64,000 bases of DNA from positions 124,001-188,000 of the forward strand of contig NZ_JBEYYO010000001.1 in the NCBI RefSeq assembly GCF_040645615.1, read 5' to 3'. The position numbers and the translations under genes are program-made. Positions 8,049-17,780 of the stretch are shown one piece after another (the stretch's first letter is position 1; each line of letters opens with the position of its first letter). Below the pieces are notes generated by a model, which saw only the letters and a program-made list of their open reading frames with translations, was not told where the DNA came from and did no database searches. Source of the stretch: Glycomyces sp040645615 (GTDB taxonomy: Bacteria > Actinomycetota > Actinomycetes > Mycobacteriales > Micromonosporaceae).

Positions 8049-8990
8049 GTGACGCTTCAAGGTTTCGGTCTCTCCGCGAGTGACGAGCAGGTCTGGCGGT
8101 GCTTCCTGCGCGCCCCCGGAACGACTGCGGACGCGGCCGGTCACGAACTCGGGCACGACGTCACCGCGAACGTGGAACGCCTTGCGGCCCAAGGCATTCT
8201 GCATGTCGACGCCGAGGGCCGCTGCCAGCCGGTGGACCCGGGTCTTGCCTTGGACCGCCTGATGTCAAGGCGGCTGGCCGAGGTCGGGGCCGAGCTGCGC
8301 GAGATCGCGGTGGCCGGGACGGTGCTGCCGGGCCTGCTCGCCGAGCAGCGCGGGCCCGCGCCGGTCGGGCTGGTGGAGCGGATCGACGGGGCCGAGGCCA
8401 CGCAGCGGCGCGTCCTGGAGGTCAGTGCCGCGGCCCGCGAGGTGTTGGCGATGCACGGCCCCGAGGAGTTCAAGGACCGGCCCGAGCTCACCGAGCACAC
8501 GCTGACCCGGCTGCGTTCGGACACGGTCTACCGCACGCTCGTGCACCGTTCGATCCTCGACTCGGCGCCGTACGCGGCCCGGGCCCGGCGGCTGCACGAG
8601 GCCGGGGACCGGCACCGGGTCTCCGGGGTCGAGTTGCGTGACATGCTCATCTACGACCGCGCGGTGGCCTTCGTGCGGATCGACCCGGCCGATTCGAGCG
8701 CGGGGGCGTTCATGATCAGCCAGCCGGGCATCGTGGCCGGTCTGGTCGACCACTTCGAACTCGCGTGGAGCACCGCCGCGGACCTGGTGTCCGGCCCTGA
8801 CGGCCCGAGCGCCGTCGAACGCGAGGTGCTCGAACTGCTCACCCGCCACGGCAAGGACGAGGCAGCGGCGCGCGCGATGGGCGTCTCGGTGCGGACCTTC
8901 CGCCGCCACGTGGCCGACCTGATGGCGCGCCTGGGCGCGGCGAACCGGTTCCACCTGGGCTCGCTGGCGGTCAGGCGCGGCTGGGTCTAG
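8049..8990 (+). CDS. LuxR-type HTH transcriptional regulator
   Basis: A 313-residue regulator. The C-terminal 55 residues form a LuxR-type helix-turn-helix (AAARAMGVSVRTFRRHVADL followed by MARLGAANRFHLGSLAVRRG). The N-terminal part (residues 1-70) resembles the TrmB-like winged helix found in a large actinobacterial regulator family: it opens with a helix containing SASDEQVWRCFL. The middle may sense a ligand. There is no ATPase domain, so it is not a LAL/MalT type. The frame is open further upstream, but the GTG at 8049 lies downstream of the inverted repeat and starts just before the conserved domain. It probably controls the divergent monooxygenase and itself. Confidence 0.85.
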   Translation: MTLQGFGLSASDEQVWRCFLRAPGTTADAAGHELGHDVTANVERLAAQGILHVDAEGRCQPVDPGLALDRLMSRRLAEVGAELREIAVAGTVLPGLLAEQRGPAPVGLVERIDGAEATQRRVLEVSAAAREVLAMHGPEEFKDRPELTEHTLTRLRSDTVYRTLVHRSILDSAPYAARARRLHEAGDRHRVSGVELRDMLIYDRAVAFVRIDPADSSAGAFMISQPGIVAGLVDHFELAWSTAADLVSGPDGPSAVEREVLELLTRHGKDEAAARAMGVSVRTFRRHVADLMARLGAANRFHLGSLAVRRGWV

Positions 8991-9068
8991 GGCACCGTCG
9001 GCTCCTGTCCCGCGCCGTCGAGGGGCGGTGGGGGAGCGATCGGCTCCGGGCATGAAGGCTTCGCCGCC

Positions 9069-10469
9069 TCATTCGAGGTGCGCCACCGGCAGCCGCACTT
9101 CGATCACGGTGCCCTGCGTCTCGGCGTCGACGAGTTCGATCGTGCCGCCGTGCGCGGCCACGATCGAGGACACGATCGACAGCCCGAGCCCCGAGCCCCC
9201 GGTGGCGCGCGATCGCGACGGGTCGGCCCGGTAGAACCGATCGAAGATCCGCTGGCGGTGCTCGGCCGGGACGCCCGGCCCGTGGTCGGCCACCCGCAGG
9301 ACGGCCCAGTCCCCTTCGGCGGCGACCGAGACGTCGATCGCGGTTCCGGTCGGGGTGTGCACCCTGGCATTCGTCAACAGGTTCACCAGCACTTGCCGCA
9401 GCTGGCCCTCGTTGGCCACCACGGTGACCGGTCCGCGGGTCTCCAGTGTCACCGGGTGGCCCGGGTCAGCCACTTCGGCGTCGTCGACCGCGTCGTGCGC
9501 GAGGCGGTTGAGCTCGACCAGCTCGCGGTCGCCGCCGACCTCCTCGTCGAGGCGCGAGAGCACCATGAGGTCGTCCACGAGCTTGGCGAGCCTGGCGTTC
9601 TCCGAGCCGATCCGGTCCATCGCGCGGTCGAGCTTCTCACCCTGCGCGGCGGCCCCGTTCTGGTAGAGCTGCACGTAGCCGCCGATCGCGGTGAGCGGGG
9701 TGCGCAACTCGTGCCCGGCGTCGGCCACGAACTGCCGCAGGCGCTCGTGCTGGCGGTCGCGCTGCGCGATCGCGTCGGTCAGGCGGGTGACCATCCCGTT
9801 GAGCGCCGAGGAGAGCCGCCCCATCTCGGTGCGCGGATCGGCCGCGGTGATGCGGTGGTCGAGGTTCCCGCTCGCGACGGTCTCGGCGTCGGCGACCATG
9901 TGGTCGACCACGCGCAGGCCGCGCCTGGTGATGAGCCACGCGGCCAGGATCCCGATCGAGGCCACCACGACCCCGGTGATGACCACGGTCCGCGTCAGCG
10001 TCGCGGTCGAGGCCTGCACCTCGGTCAGCGGGGTCGCCACCACGAACGTGCGGGTCTGGCCGTCGTCGAAGTGGAACTGCTTCGCGTACGCCCGGTAGGT
10101 CACCGAGTCGTCCGCCGAATCGACGGTGAGGTACTGCCCCGACTCGGGCGGGCTGGTGATGTCCGGCAGCGACTGCGGGCTCGACGCCGTGCCTGCGTGC
10201 TGGCTCGCCTCGATCGTGCCGTCCTCGGCGAACAGCAGCAGCGCGTACGGCGAGGCGAACTGCGGCTGCTGCTGGCCCGCCTGCTCGGCGAGCTGCACCT
10301 GCGAGTACCAGCGGTTGAGGTTGTCGGTGCGGGTGACGACCCGCAGCTCCTCGTCGACCTGGTCGGTGAGCTTGTCTGAGACGATCTGCACCGTGACGAA
10401 CCCGATCACCGCGACCGCCAGGATGAGCAGACCCGCCATCGCCCAGGCGATCTTCTCGCGTATTGCCAC
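9069..10469 (-). CDS. Sensor histidine kinase (OmpR-partner type, HAMP domain)
   Basis: A 466-residue membrane sensor kinase. TM1 is at about residues 8-31 and the extracytoplasmic sensor at about 32-158. TM2 at about 160-182 leads into a HAMP domain. The dimerisation domain carries the phospho-accepting H253 (ADAGHELRTPLT), and the C-terminal HATPase_c domain has N, G1 and G2 boxes (NLLTNARVHT, VADHGPGVP, GGSGLGLSIV). The overall layout resembles the mycobacterial TrcS/PrrB group. GTG at 10469 is used as start. It follows its response regulator after only 3 bp, so they are co-transcribed. The signal is not evident. Confidence 0.93.
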   Translation of the reverse strand: MAIREKIAWAMAGLLILAVAVIGFVTVQIVSDKLTDQVDEELRVVTRTDNLNRWYSQVQLAEQAGQQQPQFASPYALLLFAEDGTIEASQHAGTASSPQSLPDITSPPESGQYLTVDSADDSVTYRAYAKQFHFDDGQTRTFVVATPLTEVQASTATLTRTVVITGVVVASIGILAAWLITRRGLRVVDHMVADAETVASGNLDHRITAADPRTEMGRLSSALNGMVTRLTDAIAQRDRQHERLRQFVADAGHELRTPLTAIGGYVQLYQNGAAAQGEKLDRAMDRIGSENARLAKLVDDLMVLSRLDEEVGGDRELVELNRLAHDAVDDAEVADPGHPVTLETRGPVTVVANEGQLRQVLVNLLTNARVHTPTGTAIDVSVAAEGDWAVLRVADHGPGVPAEHRQRIFDRFYRADPSRSRATGGSGLGLSIVSSIVAAHGGTIELVDAETQGTVIEVRLPVAHLE

Positions 10470-10472
10470 GGC

Positions 10473-11234
10473 CTACTCCTGCGGGGGACGCAGCATGTAG
10501 CCGACGCCCCGCACGGTGTGGATGAGCCGCGGACCGAGCTTGTCGAGCTTGCGCCGCAGGTAGAACACGTAGGTCTCGGCCAGGCTCGACTCGGTCTCGA
10601 AGTCGTAGCCCCACACCTGCTTGAGCAGCTCGGACTTGGAGACCACCCGCCCGGCGTTCGAGGCAAGGTAGCGCAGCAGCCGGAACTCGGTGGGGGACAG
10701 GTCGATGGTCTTGCCCCCGCGCGCCACCTGGTGCGCGGCGAGGTCGAGCACGAGGTCGGCCACGGCCACCGTGTCGGCGCCCCGCGGGGCCGCCGCGTCG
10801 CGGTCGAGCGTGCGCCGCAGCACCGCCGAGACCCGCAGCGACAGCTCTTCGAGCCGGAACGGCTTCATCAGGTAGTCGTCGCCGCCCGAACCGTAGCCCT
10901 CGCGCAGGTCGTCAGGGGCCGTGCGGGCGGTCAGGAAGATGATCGGAGTCGTGTCACCTGCGGCCCGCATCCGGTCGGCCACGGCGAACCCGTCCAGGCC
11001 CGGCATGTTCACGTCGAGGATCACCAGGTCGGGACGCTCGGACTCCACCGCGGCCAGCGCCTCGGTGCCGTTTCGCGCCGCCGTCACCGCGTACCCCTGG
11101 AAGGAGAGGGCTTCGACCAGCAGGTCTGCCAGGCTCTCCTCGTCGTCGACGACGAGGAGACGCGCCGGGGACCCGTCGCCCCGGAGCGGCACCGCAGGCG
11201 GCACGGCCCCGGCTGGCCCGCTGGTCGAAGTCAT
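10473..11234 (-). CDS. OmpR-family response regulator
   Basis: A 253-residue response regulator, cognate to the kinase directly downstream. The receiver domain (about residues 25-140) has the acidic pair D30 D31, the phosphorylatable D74 in VILDVNMPGLDG, and the conserved Thr and Lys (FLTARTA; YLMKPF). The C-terminal winged helix (about 155-250) ends with the family pattern KLDKLGPRLIHTVRGVGYML. An extra 22 hydrophilic residues precede the receiver. It resembles TrcR/TcrA-type regulators of Actinobacteria. The 231-bp gap upstream separates it from a divergent SDR gene and probably holds promoters for both. Confidence 0.94.
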   Translation of the reverse strand: MTSTSGPAGAVPPAVPLRGDGSPARLLVVDDEESLADLLVEALSFQGYAVTAARNGTEALAAVESERPDLVILDVNMPGLDGFAVADRMRAAGDTTPIIFLTARTAPDDLREGYGSGGDDYLMKPFRLEELSLRVSAVLRRTLDRDAAAPRGADTVAVADLVLDLAAHQVARGGKTIDLSPTEFRLLRYLASNAGRVVSKSELLKQVWGYDFETESSLAETYVFYLRRKLDKLGPRLIHTVRGVGYMLRPPQE

Positions 11235-11465
11235 CCACCGCTCCTCAGTACTCGTGCCGTCGCCGTTTGGTTGCCCGCGGTCGGCGATCGATTGCCCGGC
11301 CAGCCTATTTCACCGTTTGTGCCGCTGGAAGGGTCGACGATCATTTCCACGCGAGTTCCGGACCCGCTCCCAGCGAACGCTCAGGTTCGGTCGGCGCGTC
11401 TCCTCTTCCCACCGAAGTTACTCACTAGTAGTATCTGGGGTCACCGACCACATGGAGGCAGAGCA

Positions 11466-12304
<839 letters not shown>

Positions 12305-12308
<4 letters not shown>

Positions 12309-12727
12309 ATCTTGAAGTCCTCGTCGGTCATCCTCGCGAGCTTCGCGGCCTCGTCGGCGCGGCGTTCCCGCAGCTGCTTCGGGACGCCCGCCACGACGAC
12401 GGCCGCGAGGCCCGCGAGCACGATCGCGATGACCAGGGGGACGACGCTCCACCCGGTGGACTGCGTGGTGAACTCCCCGAGCTCGGCGCACACCCCGAGC
12501 ACGGTCTCGCCCTGCGAGTTCGTGGTCTCGCACAACGACGACGGGTTGACCCGCTCGCCCTCGTAGTACAGGACCCGCTCCTCGCCGGGGAGCGCCGTGA
12601 TGAACAGGACGACGGCGAGGGCCAGCGTCAACGCCGCGGTCACGATCGCCACGCCGGGCGTGTCGGGAATCGCGAAACGCCGCTTCCTGTGCCGGTCCGC
12701 AGGCCTCTGGGCGTCGAAGGCCATCAC
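12305..12727 (-). CDS. Small two-TM membrane protein of unknown function
   Basis: A 140-residue protein not assigned to a family. Residues 1-25 are basic and cytosolic. TM1 is at about 26-47, followed by an external segment of about 45 residues with two cysteines (SLCETT, GVCAEL). TM2 is at about 92-114, and a charged cytosolic tail follows. The extracellular Cys pair may form a disulphide. A GTG at 12727 and an ATG at 12724 are adjacent, and either could be the start. The gene overlaps the convergent SDR gene by 4 bp at their stops. Confidence 0.75.
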
Positions 12728-13040
12728 GGACCCCTCTCGCTAGTCAAGGCGATCGGGACCGACCGCCGCCCCGATGCTACTGCGCCGCTGGCGGCGGGCC
12801 CGCGGTTCGGTCGGCCGCGGCGACCTCGTCACGACCGGTCCGACGCCGCGCAGCAGCGTCGGGCGGGTGAGCCGGGCCGCGACGCCACCGAGCGCGGTGG
12901 CGGACCGGCCGCGCCCCCGAACGTGCGCGCGGTGGTGGGCGGGCGAGCCGGATCGCGGCATCGACGAGCGCGGTGGCGGTCCGGTCGTTCGCGCTCGGCG
13001 GGCCCCCGCAGTCCGGTTGGCCGCGACGTCACCGCCCGAA
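12728..13040. other. GC-extreme intergenic stretch with no recognisable gene
   Basis: Very G+C-rich DNA between the small membrane protein and the queA-like gene. Open frames on both strands give Arg/Pro-rich low-complexity products and are not believed. The string GAGCGCGGTGGCGG occurs twice, near 12892 and near 12969, so a local duplication may be present. A strong hairpin follows at 13041-13083. Confidence 0.5.
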
Positions 13041-13083
13041 CGCGCGAGCGGCGGCCCCGAATCCCGGGGCCGCCGCTCGCGCG
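13041..13083 (-). terminator. Perfect 19-bp stem terminator downstream of the queA-like gene
   Basis: 13041-13059 is exactly complementary to 13065-13083, with a 5-nt loop (AATCC). The stem is almost wholly G/C and lies 28 bp past the stop of the minus-strand queA-like gene. There is no clear U-tract, as is common in high-GC actinobacteria. Confidence 0.75.
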
Positions 13084-13110
13084 TCCTTCCTCACGCCTCA
13101 CCCTCACTCC

Positions 13111-14121
13111 TTACGCGATGAGGTGCACGTCGCCGAACTCGTGCCACAGGTACCTGCCCTCGATCGCGGCTTCGTAGGACTCCCGCAGCAGGTCGGTGTC
13201 GCACAGCGCCTCCAGCATCGACAGGTGCGTCGAGCGCGGCTCGTGGAAGCCGGTGAGCAGGCCGTCGACGATCTCCGCCGGGGTCGCGGGGGAGATGATC
13301 CGGTCGGTGTGGCCCGAGGCCGCGCGGACCTCGCCGTCGAACACGGCGCTCTCCAGCGCCCGCACGGCCGTGGTCCCCACCGCGATCACGCGCCCGCCCG
13401 CCGCCTTGGTCGCGTTGACCGCCCTCGCGGTGTAGTCGCCGACCTCGAACCATTCCGGGTACGGGTCCTCGTCGCTCTCCAGCGACGCCACGCCCGTGTG
13501 CAGCGTGATCGGGGCCACGCCCACGCCCTCGGAGACCAACGCGGTGACGATCTCGGGCGTGAACGGCCGGGCCGCGCTCGGCATCTCGGCCGAGCCCGGG
13601 ACCGTCGCGAACGCGGTCTGGTACGCCGAGATCGGCCAGTCCCGGTCCACATACGAGTACCGGATCGGCTTGCCGTGCCTGAGAAGGTAGTCCGGCACCG
13701 AAGGGATCTGCGGCCGGGTCACCCACAGCCGCTTGCCGAAGCGCCGCTCCAGCCGCAGGGTCACGCGCCCGGGCAGGTCCACGACCCGCCCGAGCGGCTC
13801 GCCCGCGAACGGCTTGCCCCTGTCGCGCAGCTCCACCAGCCACGACCCGTCGGGCCTGGTCGAGGAGAAGTGGACCCGCAGGCCCTGTCGGGTCGGCACC
13901 GAGGCCGGGAGGGTGGTCGAGTTGTTGACCACGAGGAGGTCCCCGGGGCGCACGAGCGCCGGGAAGTCGCCGAAGCGGTGGTGCGAGATCGCCCCGGTCG
14001 CCTTGTCGGTCACCAGGAGCCGTACGTCGGCGCGGGAGCCCCCGCGGGCCTCGGCGGGCCGGTCGGCCTCCAAGGCGGCGTCGAGCGCGAATGCGAACGG
14101 GGAGGTCAATGTGGTGCTCAT
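13111..14121 (-). CDS. QueA-like S-adenosylmethionine:tRNA ribosyltransferase-isomerase family protein
   Basis: A 336-residue member of the QueA family. Canonical QueA transfers and isomerises the ribosyl group of SAM onto 7-aminomethyl-7-deazaguanine in tRNA to make epoxyqueuosine. Length and overall order fit QueA: LLVVNNSTTLPA near residue 70, AYQTAF near 168, and LHTGV near 208 where QueA has LHVGLGTF. The usual AAPTAGLHFT motif is replaced by AEMPSAARPFT (residues 178-188). This variant appears to define an actinobacterial subgroup. No other queuosine gene (queC, D, E, F, G or tgt) is in the window. The start at 14121 overlaps the upstream SDR stop by 4 bp; the frame continues upstream but only as an antisense-like extension. 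Confidence 0.82.
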   Translation of the reverse strand: MSTTLTSPFAFALDAALEADRPAEARGGSRADVRLLVTDKATGAISHHRFGDFPALVRPGDLLVVNNSTTLPASVPTRQGLRVHFSSTRPDGSWLVELRDRGKPFAGEPLGRVVDLPGRVTLRLERRFGKRLWVTRPQIPSVPDYLLRHGKPIRYSYVDRDWPISAYQTAFATVPGSAEMPSAARPFTPEIVTALVSEGVGVAPITLHTGVASLESDEDPYPEWFEVGDYTARAVNATKAAGGRVIAVGTTAVRALESAVFDGEVRAASGHTDRIISPATPAEIVDGLLTGFHEPRSTHLSMLEALCDTDLLRESYEAAIEGRYLWHEFGDVHLIA

Positions 14122-14837
14122 TCGTGGGCCTCGATCTTCTCGAAATCGGCGGCGGCGTAGCGGCCGCTCGGGGGTGCGTCGTTCTCGTCGGCGCGCCAAC
14201 GGAACCCGATGGCGCGGACGATGCGTTCGGCCGCCACGGCGGGCGGGTCGGCCTGCGCGGCGTCCTCCTCGCCGATCGCGTCGGTGAGCATCCCGGTGGC
14301 CATCTCGCCGGGGTCGATCGCCCACACCGCGACGTCGGGCTCCTCGGCGCCCAGCACGTTCGAGAGCTGGTCGAGCGCGGCCTTGGTCGCCCCGTAGACG
14401 CCCCAGGTCGGGTAAGGGCCGGTGGCCGCGTCGGAGGAGATGTTCACGATCGCGCCGCCCCTCTCGCGCAGATCGGGGAGCGCCAACTGCGCCAAGGCGA
14501 TCGGGGCCCGCACGTTGACGTCGAACACGTCGGGCCAGGCCCGCAGGTCGTTGTCGGCCAGGAGCGGCAGCGGCACCTCCCCGAGCGAGGACGCGTTGTT
14601 GACCAGCAGGTCGATCGGCCCGGCGAGGGCGAGGAGCCGTTCGCGGTGCGCGGGGTCGGCCACGTTCCCGGCCAGGTGCTTCGCGCCGAGCCGGGCCGCG
14701 ACGGCGGCCAGGCGCTCCTCGCCGCGGGCGGTGAGGACGAGGTTCCAGCCTTCGGCGGCGAGTCGCTCGGCGAGTGCTTCGCCAAGGCCCGCTGAGGCTC
14801 CGGTGACGACGGCGGTTCGGATTTCGTGAGTGCTCAT
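14118..14837 (-). CDS. Short-chain dehydrogenase/reductase coupled to the queA-like gene
   Basis: A 239-residue SDR with the cofactor motif TGASAGLG (residues 12-19), NNAS near 92, catalytic Ser in NISSDA and YGATK as the catalytic Tyr-Lys pair. The ATG at 14837 gives a standard SDR N-terminus; an in-frame extension upstream has no support. Its stop overlaps the start of the QueA-like gene (ATGA, 14118-14121), so the two proteins are translationally coupled and probably act in one pathway. The substrate is unknown. Confidence 0.88.
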   Translation of the reverse strand: MSTHEIRTAVVTGASAGLGEALAERLAAEGWNLVLTARGEERLAAVAARLGAKHLAGNVADPAHRERLLALAGPIDLLVNNASSLGEVPLPLLADNDLRAWPDVFDVNVRAPIALAQLALPDLRERGGAIVNISSDAATGPYPTWGVYGATKAALDQLSNVLGAEEPDVAVWAIDPGEMATGMLTDAIGEEDAAQADPPAVAAERIVRAIGFRWRADENDAPPSGRYAAADFEKIEAHE

Positions 14838-14961
14838 GGGCCTCACGCTATGGCCGCGGCGACCCCCGCACATCGGGCTGAGGTCGCGGTTCGTCCCGGT
14901 CCGCTGGTCCTAGGACCAGCGACCGAGGCCCGCGCCCGATGGAACCGACTAGATTGGCAGC

Positions 14962-16107
14962 GTGACCGCCACCCATTCTGACCCCGCCTCGCTGCTGCAC
15001 GAGGTGTCGGCCGCCGTCGGCGCGATCACCCGGCACCTGAGCGTCCACCAGGTCCTCGAAGTGATCGTGTCCTCGGCCCGCCGCCTGGTCGGCGCCGACT
15101 ACGCCGCGATCGGCATCCCCGACGACGAGGGCGGCTTCGCCGAGTTCATCACCGACGGCATTGGCGAGGAGCAGCGCCTCAAGATCGGCCCGCTGCCGCG
15201 CCAGCACGGCATGCTCGCCGCGATCCTGTCCGAGTCCGAGCCGATCCGCCTCGACGACCTGCGCCGCGACCCGCGCTTCCGCTGGTGGCCCAAGGCCCAC
15301 CCCACGATGGCCGCGCTCCTGGGCGTCCCGATCCTCGACGGCGACCGCATCCTCGGCATCGTGGTCCTCACCAACGACCTCGGCAGACCCGGGTTCGACG
15401 AGTCCGACACCGACCTCATCGCGCTGCTCGCCTCGCACGCGGCCATCGCGATCACCAACGCGCGCCTCTACGAGCGCAGCCGCGAACTCACCGTGGTCGA
15501 GGAGCGCAACCGGCTCGCCCGCGAGCTCCACGACGCGGTCATGCAGCGGCTCTTCTCGCTGCGCCTCTCGGCCCGCGCGGCCCGCAAGCTCGTCGCGATC
15601 GACCCGGCCGCCGCCGCCGAGCGCCTCGAAGAGGTCGAGACCCTCGCGGCCGACGCCATCGCCGAACTGCGCGGCGTGATCGTCGAACTGCGGCCCGCCG
15701 ACCTCGACGCGCACGGCCTGGTCGAGACCCTCCGCCGCCACGTGATCCTCCTCGACCGCCTCCACGACACCGAGGTGACCATCGAGATCGCCTCCCCGGT
15801 GGACCTCTCCCGCGACGGCGAAGTGGAGGTCCTGCGGCTCGTCCAGGAAGCCCTCGGGAACGCGTTCCGCCACGCCAGAGCCCGCCACGTGAGCGTCACC
15901 GTGTCCTCCGAGGCCATCGTGATCGCCGACGACGGCACCGGCTTCGACGCCGACGAGGCCGCCACGAGGGGCCTGGGCCTGCTCTCCATGCGCGAACGCG
16001 CCAAAGCCCTCGGCGGCGACCTCGACCTGGCCACGGCCCCCGGCGAGGGCACCCAGGTCACGCTCCGACTCGACCGCCCCGACACCGAAGAGGCCCAACG
16101 TGACTGA
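14962..16107 (+). CDS. GAF-domain sensor histidine kinase (NarL-partner type)
   Basis: A 381-residue soluble kinase without membrane segments. A GAF domain occupies about residues 28-170. It is followed by a HisKA_3 dimerisation domain with phospho-acceptor H190 (RLARELHDAVMQRLFSLRL) and a C-terminal HATPase_c (IADDGTGF, GLGLLSMRERA). The layout resembles the C-terminal half of the DevS/DosT haem-GAF kinases, but with only one GAF domain; whether it binds haem or another ligand is not visible. The GTG start at 14962 is preceded by a short leader. It overlaps the response regulator gene by 8 bp. Confidence 0.92.
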   Translation: MTATHSDPASLLHEVSAAVGAITRHLSVHQVLEVIVSSARRLVGADYAAIGIPDDEGGFAEFITDGIGEEQRLKIGPLPRQHGMLAAILSESEPIRLDDLRRDPRFRWWPKAHPTMAALLGVPILDGDRILGIVVLTNDLGRPGFDESDTDLIALLASHAAIAITNARLYERSRELTVVEERNRLARELHDAVMQRLFSLRLSARAARKLVAIDPAAAAERLEEVETLAADAIAELRGVIVELRPADLDAHGLVETLRRHVILLDRLHDTEVTIEIASPVDLSRDGEVEVLRLVQEALGNAFRHARARHVSVTVSSEAIVIADDGTGFDADEAATRGLGLLSMRERAKALGGDLDLATAPGEGTQVTLRLDRPDTEEAQRD

Positions 16108-16720
16108 CCCGATCCGCCTGCTGCTCGTCGACGACCACCCGGTGGTCCGCCGGGGCCTGCGCGGCTACCTCGAACTCGAACCCGACCTCACCGTCGCGGG
16201 CGAGGCGGGCGACGGCGAGGAAGCGCTCGAGCTGATCGCCGAACTGCGCCCCGACGTGGTCCTCCTCGACCTCAAGATGCCCGGCCTCGACGGCCAAGGG
16301 GTCCTCGACCGCCTCGGCGACGACGCGCCGCGCGTCCTGGTCCTCACCTCGGCCACCGACGCCGACCGCGTCCCGACCGCCATCGCCGCCGGAGCGGCCG
16401 GGTTCGTGTACAAGGACATCGACCCCGACGCGCTCGCCGGAGCCATCCGCACCGTCCACTCAGGGCAGATGCTCCTCGCCCCGGTCGCGATGCGGGGCCT
16501 CCTCAGCGGCGGTGCGGCCCCTTCGGCCCCCTCCCTCACGCCCCGCGAGAGCCAAGTCCTCGGCCTCATCGCGAAAGGGCAGACCAACCGCCAGATCGCC
16601 CGCGCCCTCGGCGTCTCGGAGAAGACCGTCAAGACCCACGTCACGAACCTCCTGCGCCGCATCGACGCCGCCGACCGGACCCAGGCGGCCCTGTGGGCCG
16701 TCCGCCACGGCATCGGCTGA
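16100..16720 (+). CDS. NarL/FixJ-family response regulator
   Basis: A 206-residue regulator with a receiver domain (acidic D11 D12, phospho-site D57 in VVLLDLKMPGLDG, conserved K near 104) and a C-terminal LuxR-type HTH (LTPRESQVLGLIAKGQTNRQ onwards). It is the partner of the GAF kinase upstream and overlaps it by 8 bp. The targets are unknown. The lipoprotein gene directly downstream is a candidate, but no operator was recognised. Confidence 0.94.
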   Translation: MTDPIRLLLVDDHPVVRRGLRGYLELEPDLTVAGEAGDGEEALELIAELRPDVVLLDLKMPGLDGQGVLDRLGDDAPRVLVLTSATDADRVPTAIAAGAAGFVYKDIDPDALAGAIRTVHSGQMLLAPVAMRGLLSGGAAPSAPSLTPRESQVLGLIAKGQTNRQIARALGVSEKTVKTHVTNLLRRIDAADRTQAALWAVRHGIG

Positions 16721-16771
16721 ACCCGACCGTCCCTTGTATTCGTCGCTGCCGCGGTCCGATATCGTCACGCG

Positions 16772-17770
16772 GTGCCCCTAAAACTCAAGAACCCCATCCG
16801 CGCCGCCCTGCCCCTCGCGTTCCTCGCCCTGACCGCCTCGGCCTGCGCCTACATCCCCTTCACTGAGAAGACCGGCGCCTACGAGCTCTTCACCGGCCAC
16901 AGCACCGACCTGTGGTGCGCCAATGGCGACGACTCCTGGGTGATGGAAGACCGCGCCGACCTCGCCGGGCCCCACTTCGGCCTCTCGGTCCTGTGCCGCT
17001 TCGAACTGCGCGAAGTCCCCGAGGACATCGCCGCCTCCGCCGAGAACCTGGCCGACCTCCCGGTGATCGCGGCCGGTGTCGAACTGATCGTCACCCAGAT
17101 GGCGATCACGCCCGCCATCGAAGCCGAGTACGCCCCCGGCCACGTCACCACCTGGATCACCGTGGGCGAGGAGAAGCTCGAACTCGACTCCCTGCCCGGA
17201 GGCGGCGACTACCTCGCGGTCACCGCGCCCCAGGCCGATGACGCGGTGCTCTGGGTCGAGGACCAGGGCCGCGCCCAAGGCCTCGACCTGCGCACCGGCG
17301 AGCGGATCGAACCGCTCGCGCCCATGTACGACGACATCGCGACCTACTCCGAGCCCCTGCCCGGCTACGTCATCGACAAGTTCGACATCGCCAGCGCGAC
17401 CTCCAAGACCTGGCTGCGCTGCCACTACGAATGGGCCATCGCCGAACTGAGCACCTGGAACCCCGACCTCGGCTGGGCCCCCGACGGCAGCGTCCACATG
17501 ACGGTGACCACCTACTGGTGCGGGACCATCGAGGAGTTCACCTGGAACCTCAACCAGGAGAAGGCCCTCACCGTCGACGGCACCGCCCCCGTGCACTGGT
17601 CCGACACCCTCGAAGACGGCTGGAACCGCATCGAAGCGGTCTTCACCGTCCCCGACGACGCCGACGAGATCCTCATCGAGTTCACCCCCTTCGGCAACAT
17701 CACCGCGAACGGCGAACGCTACGAATACCGCGACGACCCCGAGGTCTACGAATGGCTCGCGACCTTCTGA
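16772..17770 (+). CDS. Predicted lipoprotein of unknown function
   Basis: A 332-residue protein not assigned to a family. It begins with a signal peptide (MPLKLKNPIRAALPLAFLAL) ending in the lipobox-like TASAC, with C25 as the lipidation site. The mature part is acidic and rich in Trp, Tyr and Asp. It holds three more cysteines (LWCANG, VLCRFE, LRCHYE) and a YWCGTIEEFTW segment. The spacing suggests disulphide-linked beta domains facing the outside. The C-terminus IEFTPFGNITANGERYEYRD contains a beta-sandwich-like strand pattern. GTG at 16772 is the start. It follows a two-component pair, which may or may not regulate it. Confidence 0.7.
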   Translation: MPLKLKNPIRAALPLAFLALTASACAYIPFTEKTGAYELFTGHSTDLWCANGDDSWVMEDRADLAGPHFGLSVLCRFELREVPEDIAASAENLADLPVIAAGVELIVTQMAITPAIEAEYAPGHVTTWITVGEEKLELDSLPGGGDYLAVTAPQADDAVLWVEDQGRAQGLDLRTGERIEPLAPMYDDIATYSEPLPGYVIDKFDIASATSKTWLRCHYEWAIAELSTWNPDLGWAPDGSVHMTVTTYWCGTIEEFTWNLNQEKALTVDGTAPVHWSDTLEDGWNRIEAVFTVPDDADEILIEFTPFGNITANGERYEYRDDPEVYEWLATF

Positions 17771-17780
17771 GGCCGAAGAA

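Noticed and set aside
12774..13121. Frames in the GC-extreme gap upstream of the queA-like terminator
   Set aside because: Low-complexity Arg/Gly/Pro products that run through the terminator hairpin.
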